From Streptomyces coelicoflavus (lineage in GTDB: Bacteria; Actinomycetota; Actinomycetes; Streptomycetales; Streptomycetaceae): 64,000 nt of DNA. Numbering within the stretch: position 1 is the stretch's first letter; every line of letters begins with the position of its first letter. The stretch spans positions 1-64,000 of the forward strand of contig NZ_BEWB01000022.1 in the NCBI RefSeq assembly GCF_003112555.1. The letters run 5' to 3'. Made by a program: the position numbers and the translations under genes. Shown in pieces: positions 43,089-51,683 of the stretch. A model generated the notes under the pieces. The model saw nothing but the letters and a program-made list of their open reading frames with translations, made no database searches and was not told the DNA's origin.

Positions 43089-43289
43089 CGCGTATCTCGG
43101 TCCCGTCACCCTTCTTCGGGCTCCGTGTCCGTCCCCAATTCTCAGCCGGACAGCAGTTCTCGTGTCTGGCGAGGTGGCCGAGGAGGCCCGAGCGGCGCAG
43201 GGCATACAGCTGCCGCCCATCGGACAGAGCCGGCCGTACAGCAACACACCGAATCGAAGCGTTCCACCACATCGACCAGGAGGATTCCC

Positions 43290-43454
43290 GTGACTCCCAG
43301 GGTGACCGACCAACGCGTAAGGACCGTCTCGGCCTCTGCCGCGCAGGACCCGTTCGACCTCAACATCAGCGTCATCGAATCGGGTGGCACGGTCGCCTCC
43401 GACGGCGGCTGCGGCTCGACCTGCGGCAACGCCTGCATCTCCAGCGGCTCCTGA
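43290..43454 (+). CDS. FxLD-type lanthipeptide precursor 1
   Basis: A 54-residue precursor starting with GTG after a perfect AGGAGG (43278-43283). The leader holds PFDLNISVIES, the FxLD-type motif recognised by class I enzymes of this group. The core ends GGCGSTCGNACISSGS, with three Cys in C-x3-C-x3-C spacing, Ser/Thr to be dehydrated, and an Asp-Gly just before the first Cys (SDGGC). Compared with the other two it has Asn for Asp in FDLD and a Ser-rich tail, so its product should differ. A hairpin separates it from precursor 2. Confidence 0.87.
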   Translation: MTPRVTDQRVRTVSASAAQDPFDLNISVIESGGTVASDGGCGSTCGNACISSGS

Positions 43455-43467
43455 CCGCACCAGACCA

Positions 43468-43493
43468 CCGGCACGACGCCCATGTCGTGCCGG
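43468..43493. terminator. hairpin between precursors 1 and 2
   Basis: CCGGCACGAC (43468-43477) pairs perfectly with GTCGTGCCGG (43484-43493) around a 6-base loop, 13 bases after the precursor 1 stop. It may stabilise the precursor mRNA or terminate partially. Confidence 0.6.
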
Positions 43494-43560
43494 CGCCGCC
43501 CGCGCGGCACTCCCCTCGCGGCTCGATCGGAGCCGCGCACGGCAACGGAGGAATCAGCAC

Positions 43561-43692
43561 ATGCAGAACGACGAATTCGACCTCGACATCAGCGTCCTGG
43601 AGTCCGACGACGGCTCCGCCACGCTGATCAACCTGACCGACGACGGCTGCGGCAGCACCTGCTCCAGCCCGTGCGCCACCAACGTGGCCTGA
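43561..43692 (+). CDS. FxLD-type lanthipeptide precursor 2
   Basis: A 43-residue precursor. The leader is very short: MQNDEFDLDISVLES. The rest reads DDGSATLINL followed by the core TDDGCGSTCSSPCATNVA. Three Cys have the same C-x3-C-x3-C spacing as the other precursors, and Asp-Gly precedes the first Cys. GGAGG precedes the ATG at 43561. It shares the ending CATNVA and most of its leader with precursor 3, so the two are recent duplicates. Confidence 0.9.
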   Translation: MQNDEFDLDISVLESDDGSATLINLTDDGCGSTCSSPCATNVA

Positions 43693-43729
43693 TCATTTTC
43701 CACCGCACGACGATTAGGGAGAAACCTGC

Positions 43730-43909
43730 ATGAACGCGAACACCATCAAGGCTCAGGCGCAGTCCCCGGCCGCCACGGCGGAGGGTGATGCGTTCGACCT
43801 GGACATCAGCGTCCTGGAGTCCGGCGACGGCTCCGCCACGGTGATCAACCTGACGGATGACGGTTGCAAGCCGAGCTGCAAGGGGTCTTGCGCCACCAAC
43901 GTGGCCTGA
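43730..43909 (+). CDS. FxLD-type lanthipeptide precursor 3
   Basis: A 59-residue precursor, not long enough to stand out as a gene but clear by comparison. A longer N-terminal leader (MNANTIKAQAQSPAATAEGD) precedes AFDLDISVLESGDG and the core TDDGCKPSCKGSCATNVA. The Cys spacing and Asp-Gly are kept, but Lys and Pro replace small residues between the Cys, leaving fewer Ser/Thr. The ATG at 43730 follows AGGGAGAAA. It is followed by a strong hairpin before lanB. Confidence 0.88.
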   Translation: MNANTIKAQAQSPAATAEGDAFDLDISVLESGDGSATVINLTDDGCKPSCKGSCATNVA

Positions 43910-43926
43910 CCCCGAGCGCGCCAATC

Positions 43927-43963
43927 TGCCAGCCCGTGCGGCCTTGCGCCGCGCGGGCTGGCA
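43927..43963. terminator. 15-bp hairpin between precursors and lanB
   Basis: TGCCAGCCCGTGCGG (43927-43941) pairs with CCGCGCGGGCTGGCA (43949-43963) with one G-U pair and a 7-base loop. It starts 17 bases after the precursor 3 stop and lies 29 bases before lanB. It probably limits read-through so that precursors are made in excess of enzymes. Confidence 0.7.
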
Positions 43964-43992
43964 CCCCAACGCGCCACAACCAGGGAGGGTGC

Positions 43993-46900
43993 ATGGATTC
44001 ACGGAAGGACGGTCCGCTGTACCGGTGCGCGGACGCTGCGCTGGTGCGCGCCGCCCGTTGCCCGAGGCTGCCGCTTCCCGCGTGGCCGGACCTCACCGAC
44101 GACGCCCCGGATCGTGAGGTGCGGTGGCAGACGTGGCTGCGCGACGTCTGGTCGCTGTCCGAGGCTGCCGAAGCTATGGAACAGGCCAGCCCTCTGCTCG
44201 CGCAGCAGGTTCAGGCCCTGTGCTCGGTGGCCAGCCCTGAGACCCGTCAGGTGCGCCGCGCAGTGGTGTCGGTCATGCGGTACCTGCTGCGTATGACGGG
44301 CCGAGCGACCCCGAATGGTTTGTTCGCCGGCGTCGCGCACGCCTCGTTCGGGGAACGGCCGGGATGGTCCTGGGGTGAGGAGCACCGACCCGTCATCCGT
44401 GCCGATGGCGACTGGATCGCGGACCTGATCGCCCGCCTGGAAACACACCCTGAAGTTCTGCGGCACCTGCATGTGGTAGCCAACAACACCGTCTTCGTAC
44501 GGGGTGATCGGCTGATCGTGCCCTACCCGTCCCGCTCACGCCACACCGAAGGCAGCCCGGCGGCTGAAGTGTCCCTCCGGTACACCAACGCCGTACGTGT
44601 CGCCGTCGATGCCGCTGCCTCGCCCGTCCCCGTTCATACCCTCGTGGAACTGATGAGGGCCGAGTACCCCGACGTTCCCGCTGACCGGGTGGAAGGGCTC
44701 GTCAGCAGCCTGGTCGAGCGCGGTGTGCTCATCAGCAGCCTGCACGCGCCCTCTGCCACCCTCGATGCCTTGGACCACCTGGTCGAGCAGGCCGAGGCCG
44801 CCGGCGCGCCGTCAGCTGCGGACCTCGTGGCAGACCTGCGGGCGGTCCGCGACGCCATCGCCCAGCACAACCAGGTTTTGGCTCCGACGGACGGCCGGTG
44901 CCTGCGTACTGCCTTACGTCTGAAGATGACCGCCTTGAGCACCGTCAAGGCCCAGCCGCTCACGCTGGACCTGCGCATGGACTGCTCTCTCACTCTGCCC
45001 CCAGAGGTTGCCCGCGAGGCTGAGAAGGCCGCCACGGTGCTGGCCCGGCTGAGTGCGTACCCCTTTGGCACGCCGGCGTGGAAGGACTTCCACAATCGGT
45101 TCTTCGAGCGGTACGGCATCAACTCGCTCGTCCCGGTCCGGGACCTGGTGGACCCGGACGTCGGCCTCGGCTTCCCGGCCGGATACCGCGACGCGGAAGC
45201 TGAGCAGCGTGAGGCCCTGACCAGCCGCGAACAGCGGTTGCTTTCCCTCGCCCAGGCGGCCGTCCTCGATGGCCGCGACGAAATCAGCCTGGACGAGGAC
45301 CTGATCCGCACACTGACAGTCGGAGACCGAGACGCCCCGCAGGTACCGGCCCACACGGAGCTGCGCTTCCAGATCCGCGCCACATCCCAAGAAGCATTGG
45401 AGAGTGGAGACTTCGCCCTTCACGGCATCGCCCCCTCCCGCGGGATCGGCACCACGATCGGCCGGAGCCTGGGCTTGCTCGCACCAGAAGATCAGCGCCG
45501 CGCCGCCGCCATGCTGGGGAAGCTACCGGTCAACGCGCCCGGCTCGGTGCCCACGCAGGTCTCCTTCACTCCACTCGACCGGGGAGACACCAACGTCACC
45601 CGCGTCGCCGAACTCCTGCCAGCCGTCATTAGCCTGGCGGAGCACCGTCCGGTGGACGAGCGCACCGTCACGCTCGACGACCTCGCCGTGGGCTGCGACC
45701 GCCGCAGGCTCTACCTCGTCTCCCTCTCCCGCGCGTGCCTGCTGGACCCCATGACCCTGCACGCGCTGGACCTGCGAGGCCACACGCCGCCGCTCGCACG
45801 CTTCCTCACCGAGATCAGCCGCTCCCAGACCGCCGTCCTGAGCATCTTCCCTTGGGCGTCCGCCACCGCCCTGCCGTACCTGCCGCGCGTCCGCTACGGG
45901 CGCGCGATCCTCTCGCAGGCGAGGTGGCGACTGGACCGGTCGGAGCTGCCCGACCGCCGCGCCCCCTGGAAGGAGTGGCACAAGGCGGCCGACGAGTGGC
46001 GCACACGCCGCCGAGTCCCGGACGAAGTCTCACTGGCTGAAGAGGACCAGCTCCTGCCGCTGGACCTCTCCGAACGTGCGCACCTCGCGCTGCTGCGCGC
46101 CCACCTGGTCACCCACGAATCGGCGATCTTGACGGAAACGGAATCCGACGGAGGCTGGTTCGACGGACGGGCCCACGAGGTCATCGCCCCGATGACGGCC
46201 GTGCGCCCGCCCCAGTGGCCGGCTGTCCCGCCCGTGACCGCCGACCGACTCATCACGCGCGAGCACGGTCATCTTCCGGGCGCCGCCTTCTGGCTGCTGG
46301 TCAAGCTGTACGGGCACGTCGAACGACAGCCCGAGATCCTTGCCGACCACCTTCCCGTGCTGCTCAATCAGTGGGACGATCAGCTGGCCTGGTGGTACAT
46401 GCGCTACTGCGACCCCCGCTGGCACCTGCGCCTGCGCATCGCGGTCCCCAGCGAGCAGGACTTCGCCCTCACCGCGCGGCGCGTGAGTTCGTGGGCGAAC
46501 GGCTTGCGGCGTGCCGGGCTCCTCACCGACATGCAGTTCGCGACCTCCTACCCAGAGACCGGCCGGTGGGGCGCCGGGCCGCTGATGAGTCTGGCCGAGG
46601 ACGTCTTCGCCGCCGATTCCCGAGCGCTGGCCGTCCAGTTCGCCCAGAGCACCCGCCCGCACCGACAGGCCCTTGCCGCAGCGAACTTCGTGTCCCTCGC
46701 TGCGGCCTTCACCGGCAGCACCGCGGCCGGCATGGACTGGCTGATCACCCACGGCCGGATCATCGACCCGCGTCCCATGGACCGGACCGTGCGTGGTCAG
46801 GCCGTACGTCTGGCCGATCCGACCGACGGCTGGGCTGCCCTGCGTGCCGTCCCCGGCGGCGCCGCCATCTCCAGAGCCTGGAGCGGGCGCGATGCGGCCC

Positions 46901-47085
46901 TGGCTTGCTACCGGCAGAAGCTGGATGCGTCCGGTGGTGGCATCGACCCGGACCTTGTTCTCGACTCGCTGCTGCACGCCCACCACATCCGCGCCGCCGG
47001 CATCGACAAGGACGACGAGCGGATGTGCATACGGCTGGCCCACGCCGCCGCGATGGCCTGGACTCACCGAGGAGATCACCGATGA
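43993..47085 (+). CDS. lanB: class I lanthipeptide dehydratase (LanB), full length
   Basis: A 1030-residue LanB. The N-terminal glutamylation domain (about 1-690) includes MRYLLRMTGRATPNGLFAGV and FHNRFFERYGINSLVPV. The C-terminal elimination (SpaB_C, thiopeptide-type) domain spans about 740-1020 with HLPGAAFWLLVKLYGHVERQ and WWYMRYCDPRWHLRLRIAV. LanB uses glutamyl-tRNA to dehydrate Ser and Thr in the precursor core. The ATG at 43993 follows GGGAGGG; an upstream open extension overlaps precursor 3 and was not used. The stop overlaps the lanC start (ATGA). Because both domains are present, the extra SpaB_C domain in the next-but-one gene is not needed to complete it. Confidence 0.93.
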   Translation: MDSRKDGPLYRCADAALVRAARCPRLPLPAWPDLTDDAPDREVRWQTWLRDVWSLSEAAEAMEQASPLLAQQVQALCSVASPETRQVRRAVVSVMRYLLRMTGRATPNGLFAGVAHASFGERPGWSWGEEHRPVIRADGDWIADLIARLETHPEVLRHLHVVANNTVFVRGDRLIVPYPSRSRHTEGSPAAEVSLRYTNAVRVAVDAAASPVPVHTLVELMRAEYPDVPADRVEGLVSSLVERGVLISSLHAPSATLDALDHLVEQAEAAGAPSAADLVADLRAVRDAIAQHNQVLAPTDGRCLRTALRLKMTALSTVKAQPLTLDLRMDCSLTLPPEVAREAEKAATVLARLSAYPFGTPAWKDFHNRFFERYGINSLVPVRDLVDPDVGLGFPAGYRDAEAEQREALTSREQRLLSLAQAAVLDGRDEISLDEDLIRTLTVGDRDAPQVPAHTELRFQIRATSQEALESGDFALHGIAPSRGIGTTIGRSLGLLAPEDQRRAAAMLGKLPVNAPGSVPTQVSFTPLDRGDTNVTRVAELLPAVISLAEHRPVDERTVTLDDLAVGCDRRRLYLVSLSRACLLDPMTLHALDLRGHTPPLARFLTEISRSQTAVLSIFPWASATALPYLPRVRYGRAILSQARWRLDRSELPDRRAPWKEWHKAADEWRTRRRVPDEVSLAEEDQLLPLDLSERAHLALLRAHLVTHESAILTETESDGGWFDGRAHEVIAPMTAVRPPQWPAVPPVTADRLITREHGHLPGAAFWLLVKLYGHVERQPEILADHLPVLLNQWDDQLAWWYMRYCDPRWHLRLRIAVPSEQDFALTARRVSSWANGLRRAGLLTDMQFATSYPETGRWGAGPLMSLAEDVFAADSRALAVQFAQSTRPHRQALAAANFVSLAAAFTGSTAAGMDWLITHGRIIDPRPMDRTVRGQAVRLADPTDGWAALRAVPGGAAISRAWSGRDAALACYRQKLDASGGGIDPDLVLDSLLHAHHIRAAGIDKDDERMCIRLAHAAAMAWTHRGDHR

Positions 47086-48341
47086 ACCTGAGTGACAGCG
47101 CACTGGCCACCGCCGACGTCCTCGCCGAGCGACTCGCCTCACCGCAGGACGTACGGGGGCTGCACCACCGCCAGGGTTGGTGGCCGCAGTCGCTCGCGCA
47201 CGGCGCGGCCGGTGTCGCGCTGCTACACATCGAGCGGGCCCGCGCCGACCAGGGCCCGTGGCCACGCGCCCACGACTGGCTCGCCTGCGCCGCAGCCGAA
47301 CCCGCCGTCGGCGGCCCGGACAGCCACCTCTACTACGGGGCGCCCGCGCTCGCCTTCGCCCTCCACGCCGCCGCCGACCGCCCCGGACGCTACGCCCGCG
47401 CCCTGGACACCCTCGACCGGTACGTCACGAAGGCCATCCTGGACCGGCTCGCGGACGCCCACACACGGATGGACCGCGGTGAGATGCCCTTGCTGGCCGA
47501 GTTCGACGCGATCCGCGGCCTGAGCGGGATGGGCGGGCTCCTGCTGCACCGCAATGTCCACACCGACGTCCTCCGCGAGGTCCTGACCTACCTGGTCCGG
47601 CTGACCGAGCCGGTCAAGCACGACGGGGAAGTTCTGCCCGGCTGGTGGAGCCACCTCGCCCCCTCCGGCACGATCTCCCCGGCGTATCCGGAAGGACACG
47701 CCAACAACGGCGTCGCCCACGGCATCGGCGGCCCCCTCGCCGTGCTCTCCCTCGCGGCCCGCCGCGGCATCACCGTCGACGGCCACCTCGACGCGATCAC
47801 CCGCATCCTGACCTGGTTAGACCACTGGCAGCAGGACAGCCCCGCCGGCCCGTGGTGGCCGTACTGGATCACCCGCGAGCAGCTACGATCCGGCACGACC
47901 GGGCCCGGCCCCTCCCGGCCGTCCTGGTGCTACGGCACCGCCGGATTCGCCCGCGTCCAACAACTCGCCGCCCTGGCCCTCAAGGATCCGGCGCGCCAAC
48001 ACGCCGCCGAGTTCGCCCTCCTGCGCGCCATGACCGACTCCGGCCAACTCGACGCGACCGTGGACATGTCCCTGTGCCACGGCTTCGCGGGCCTGGCGCA
48101 CATCACGCGCCTCGCTGCCGACGACGCCCTCACGCCCGGCCTCACCGCATGCCTGCCCCGGCTCCTGGCCCCGATCGCCGACACCGCGCCGGGCGCCCTG
48201 GCGGACTCCCTGATCAGCCCTCCTAGCGGCGGCGACATCGGGCTCCTCGAAGGTGCCGCAGGCACCGCACTCGCCCTGCACTCCTTCCACACCGGAACGC
48301 CGTCCGCGTCCGGGTGGGAGACCTGCTTTCTGACCAACTAG
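47082..48341 (+). CDS. lanC: lanthionine cyclase (LanC)
   Basis: A 419-residue LanC-like cyclase. The zinc ligands are Cys283 (PSWCYGTAG), Cys332 and His333 (SLCHGFAG). The catalytic His213 lies in VAHGIGGPLAVLSL. The double alpha-barrel repeats of the family (HGAAGVALL, GLSGMGGLLL) are visible. It adds Cys thiols to dehydroalanine and dehydrobutyrine to form thioether rings. The ATG at 47082 overlaps the lanB stop, so the two are made together. All metal ligands are present, so it should be active. Confidence 0.94.
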   Translation: MNLSDSALATADVLAERLASPQDVRGLHHRQGWWPQSLAHGAAGVALLHIERARADQGPWPRAHDWLACAAAEPAVGGPDSHLYYGAPALAFALHAAADRPGRYARALDTLDRYVTKAILDRLADAHTRMDRGEMPLLAEFDAIRGLSGMGGLLLHRNVHTDVLREVLTYLVRLTEPVKHDGEVLPGWWSHLAPSGTISPAYPEGHANNGVAHGIGGPLAVLSLAARRGITVDGHLDAITRILTWLDHWQQDSPAGPWWPYWITREQLRSGTTGPGPSRPSWCYGTAGFARVQQLAALALKDPARQHAAEFALLRAMTDSGQLDATVDMSLCHGFAGLAHITRLAADDALTPGLTACLPRLLAPIADTAPGALADSLISPPSGGDIGLLEGAAGTALALHSFHTGTPSASGWETCFLTN

Positions 48342-48359
48342 ACGAAGAGAAGAGGAAAC

Positions 48360-50450
48360 ATGACTGCGGACGAATGGCCGCAACGCCTCATCCGGTTCAC
48401 CAACTGGAGTCACGCGGAGGCCACCGCCGTGGAGTATTTACTCCCGGTATTGATCGCCCAGGAGTCGGAACTGGCCCAGTGGTCCTTCCTGCGGAAGCAC
48501 CCCTGGTGGCGGTTGCGGTATCGGCCCGCAGGCCCGGACTCAGCAAAGGTCCTCGACGCTGCCCTGGACGAGCTGGTCGACACCGGCGTCCTCGCCTCCT
48601 GGACACGAGGCATCTACGAACCGGAAGAGACGGCCTTCGGCGGCCCCGCCGCGATGAAGATCGCGCACACCCTGTTCCACTACGACAGCCGTCACCTGCT
48701 GGACGAGGCGGCCCGCCAGCAGGCCGTCAGCGGCCCCCAGCTCGGCCGCCGCGAGCTGGCGGTCCTCCTGCTCAGCGTGGCGATGCGCGCGGCGGGACTC
48801 GACTGGTACGAGCAGGGCGACGTCTGGGCGAGGATCGCGGCCGAACGCCTCGGCGACGAGGTTCGTAGTCCGCAACGGCACCGGGCCGCTGTCCACCGGT
48901 TGATGACCGTCGACGTCGGCACCACTAGCCGCAGCGTCGCCCGGGGCCGACTGGCGCCGCTGGCCGAGTGGATAACCACCTTCGAGTGGTTCGGCCAGCA
49001 GCTCGCCGACCTCAACCGCCAGGGCCGCCTGGAACGAGGGCTGCGGGCCCTGATCGCCCACCACGGCATCTTCCACTTCAACCGCTTGGGCCTCCCCACC
49101 GAGGACCAGCACACCTTGTCAACACTCGCGAAAGAGGTAGTCATGGGAACGAACGACAACGCCGCGTCCACCCAAGCTGAGGGGGCACCGGTCACTACGG
49201 TCAACGGGGTGAACAGTGACACCATCGAAGCCCCTTCCGCCGGCCGTCTGCGCTCCCAGTTGATCGACCATCTGGTCGAGACCGGGTGCGTGCGCACGCC
49301 CCGGGTGGAGGAGGCCATGCGGACCGTGCCCCGTCACCTCTTCGTCCCGAACGCCCCGCTGGAGAAGGCGTACGGGAACGCACCCGTGGACACGAAGTTC
49401 GACGGGTCCGGGCGCTCCATCAGCTGCGCCTCCCAGCCCGACATCGTCGCCATGATGCTGGAACAGCTCGACGTCCATCCCGGCCAGAAGATCCTGGAGC
49501 TGGGGGCCGGCACCGGCTTCAACGCCGGACTCCTGGGCTACCTCGTCGGCGAGACGGGGCACGTCACCACGATCGACGTGGACGAGGACATCGTGGACGG
49601 AGCGCGCGGCGGACTGGCCGCCGCCGACATCCACAACGTGGAAGTGATCCTCGGAGACGGAGCAGTCGGCCACGCCCCCAACGCGCCGTACGACCGCATC
49701 GAAGCCACCGTCGGCGCCCACGGCGTTCCCCACGCCTGGCTCGAACAGCTCGCCCCCGGCGGACGGCTCCTCACCCCGTTGCGCCTGCGCGGCAGCGTCT
49801 CCCGCTCGATCGCCTTCGAGAACCAGGACGGAGCCTGGCGCAGCGTCGGCAGCCAGATGAACACGTTCATGCCGCTGCGCCGGGGCATCGCCGACGACCC
49901 GCGCGTCTTCGTGCCCCTGGACCCCGACCACACCGTCACCCTCGTCACCAACGGGGACCAGAAGGTCGACGCGGACGCCCTGAGCAACATCTTCCGCCAG
50001 CCGCGCACCGAGGCGTGGACGGACGTCACCTTCCGCGGCCCGGAGTCGGCGGAATACCTGGAGCTATGGCTCACCTGCGCCATGCCCAACGGCCTGAGCC
50101 GGATGCCCGCCAAGAACAAGGCCATCGAGAATGGGCTGGTCACCGCCCCCTACCCGTCCTCGACCGCGGTCTTCGAGGACGGCACCCTCGCCTACCTCAC
50201 CCGGCGCCCGTACGCGAAGAAGGCCCCCGACGGCGCCACCCTGTACGAGTTCGGTGTCATCGGCCACGGCCCCGACGCCGAAGCCCTCGCCTCAGACGTC
50301 GCGGACCAGATCCGCACCTGGGACCAGGACTTCCGAGCGCTCGACGTCGGCTTCGAGATCCAGCCGCTCGACGCGACCCCGCTCGCGCCGAAGCCCGGCC
50401 GCTTCGCCTTCGACAACCCGCTCAACCGCATCGTCATCGAATGGCAGTGA
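48360..50450 (+). CDS. SpaB_C-like domain fused to FxLD-system PCMT-type methyltransferase
   Basis: A 696-residue fusion. Residues 1 to about 255 are a thiopeptide-type/SpaB_C domain (LLPVLIAQESELAQWSFLRK, HPWWRLRYRP, ITTFEWFGQQLADLNRQGR). Residues about 262-696 are a protein-L-isoaspartate O-methyltransferase relative with PRVEEAMRTVPRHLFVPNAP and the SAM loop LELGAGTGFNAGLL (379-392), plus a C-terminal extension typical of the FxLD-system enzymes. Related lanthipeptide enzymes methylate a core Asp, giving aspartimide and then isoaspartate. An internal ATG at 49143 could allow a separate methyltransferase product. AGAGGAA precedes the start at 48360. Confidence 0.9.
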   Translation: MTADEWPQRLIRFTNWSHAEATAVEYLLPVLIAQESELAQWSFLRKHPWWRLRYRPAGPDSAKVLDAALDELVDTGVLASWTRGIYEPEETAFGGPAAMKIAHTLFHYDSRHLLDEAARQQAVSGPQLGRRELAVLLLSVAMRAAGLDWYEQGDVWARIAAERLGDEVRSPQRHRAAVHRLMTVDVGTTSRSVARGRLAPLAEWITTFEWFGQQLADLNRQGRLERGLRALIAHHGIFHFNRLGLPTEDQHTLSTLAKEVVMGTNDNAASTQAEGAPVTTVNGVNSDTIEAPSAGRLRSQLIDHLVETGCVRTPRVEEAMRTVPRHLFVPNAPLEKAYGNAPVDTKFDGSGRSISCASQPDIVAMMLEQLDVHPGQKILELGAGTGFNAGLLGYLVGETGHVTTIDVDEDIVDGARGGLAAADIHNVEVILGDGAVGHAPNAPYDRIEATVGAHGVPHAWLEQLAPGGRLLTPLRLRGSVSRSIAFENQDGAWRSVGSQMNTFMPLRRGIADDPRVFVPLDPDHTVTLVTNGDQKVDADALSNIFRQPRTEAWTDVTFRGPESAEYLELWLTCAMPNGLSRMPAKNKAIENGLVTAPYPSSTAVFEDGTLAYLTRRPYAKKAPDGATLYEFGVIGHGPDAEALASDVADQIRTWDQDFRALDVGFEIQPLDATPLAPKPGRFAFDNPLNRIVIEWQ

Positions 50451-50451
50451 C

Positions 50452-51576
50452 ATGGACGTCAGCCAGATAGCGAAGCGGTTCCCGCTCGTTGCCCGTCCAC
50501 GTCCAGCGTGCCCGCCCCTCGCTGAACGGGTCCGCGAGATCACCGACCTCGCAGCCGCCGCCGAGCGCGACGGCAACGTGACCTCCGCGACCGTCGCCCT
50601 GAACAAGGCGGCGCTGATCGCGAGCGACTGCGGCATGCCGGACCTGGCGCGCACTCTGTGCTGGCGTCACGCCGAGGCCGTCCTGCGCACCCAACCCCTG
50701 GGCGCGCAGGAAGCCCGGTACGCCCTGGAACCCCTGGTCAACCTGGCCCGACTACGCATCCGCGACGGCGACGGGCACGGCGCATACCACCTGCTCGACT
50801 CCCTGACCCGAGCAGTCAGATCGAAGACCGAAGCGGTCATCGACGGCCGCACCACGTCCTTCCAGCACCTCACGACGTCGGCAGCTGATCATCAACAGGT
50901 GTGCCAATGGCTGTGGACCGTCCTCCTCGGCGACGGAACCCGTGCCCTCGTCGCAGCAGGCGAATGGGACCGCGCACGGGCGCACAGCAGGCAGCACCGG
51001 GGCATAGGCCAGCGTCTCTTCGACGGGCGTCAAGTGGAAGTGATCGTCCGCTGCCTCGGCGAGCAGTCCAGCGACGCGCTGACGTTCCTGCACACGAGCC
51101 ATCTGGTGGAGCCATGGGAGCAATCCGTCGCGGCAGCGCTCACCGTCCTCTGCCACAGGGCAGCCGACGAGCACCCGGTCGAGCCGATCGACAAGATGGT
51201 GCAGCGCTACTTGGCCCTCGACTCGGCTCCCGAACTTGCCGTCTTTCGCTCCCGTGTGGGACTAGTCGTGCTCGACCTCTCCTCAAAGACCCGACAGGCC
51301 GCAGCAGTGCGCCGTCTCACCTGCGAAGCGATGACACAGACAGACGGGTACGTCGCACGCGACGTCCTGGCCCACCCTGTGTGCCGCAAAGCGCTAAGCC
51401 ACGGCGAGCACCGTACGCTTTCCGCCGCCATCGCCTCAGCCGGCCTCGGTCAGGGGCACATCCCCGAACCCCTGACACAGGCCCTGCTGGCTGCTGCGTC
51501 CGTCTCGGCGGATGTATGGGAGCGCTACGTCAACCGTCGAGCCAGCCCCGGCTCGTCGCACCGCCTCGACTCTTGA
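50452..51576 (+). CDS. FxLD cluster partner protein, function unknown
   Basis: A 374-residue, mostly helical protein with no named domain recognised. It begins MDVSQIAKRFPLVARPRPAC, then a TPR-like region (AATVALNKAALIAS-type helices). The C-terminal end holds YVARDVLAHPVCRKALSHGE and AAIASAGLGQG. It starts two bases after the methyltransferase fusion stop, with no separate ribosome binding site, suggesting coupling. A shortened homologue follows the second methyltransferase at 52916-53397. The repeated pairing suggests it works with the methyltransferase, perhaps as a substrate-presenting scaffold; this is inference. Confidence 0.75.
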   Translation: MDVSQIAKRFPLVARPRPACPPLAERVREITDLAAAAERDGNVTSATVALNKAALIASDCGMPDLARTLCWRHAEAVLRTQPLGAQEARYALEPLVNLARLRIRDGDGHGAYHLLDSLTRAVRSKTEAVIDGRTTSFQHLTTSAADHQQVCQWLWTVLLGDGTRALVAAGEWDRARAHSRQHRGIGQRLFDGRQVEVIVRCLGEQSSDALTFLHTSHLVEPWEQSVAAALTVLCHRAADEHPVEPIDKMVQRYLALDSAPELAVFRSRVGLVVLDLSSKTRQAAAVRRLTCEAMTQTDGYVARDVLAHPVCRKALSHGEHRTLSAAIASAGLGQGHIPEPLTQALLAAASVSADVWERYVNRRASPGSSHRLDS

Positions 51577-51683
51577 CCGCGACGGCGAGCCCCTTGGCGT
51601 TACGTCGCCTGCACACCGAAGGAGCTGACGTGTCTACCCGCGGGTCCCGCCCTGGGTCCCTAGCCTCCCGAACGGAGATCACC

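Noticed and set aside
43290..43909. The three repeated leader regions as a CRISPR array or tandem DNA repeat
   Set aside because: The similarity is at protein level within separate genes of different length with their own ribosome binding sites; spacing and sequence do not fit a CRISPR array.
46215..47081. Upstream extension of the lanC frame
   Set aside because: It overlaps the C-terminal domain of LanB in another frame; LanC homology starts at the ATG at 47082.
43993..47085. LanB considered as a thiopeptide or linaridin-type enzyme
   Set aside because: Both dehydratase domains are in one chain and a LanC with full zinc ligands follows, which fits class I lanthipeptides.
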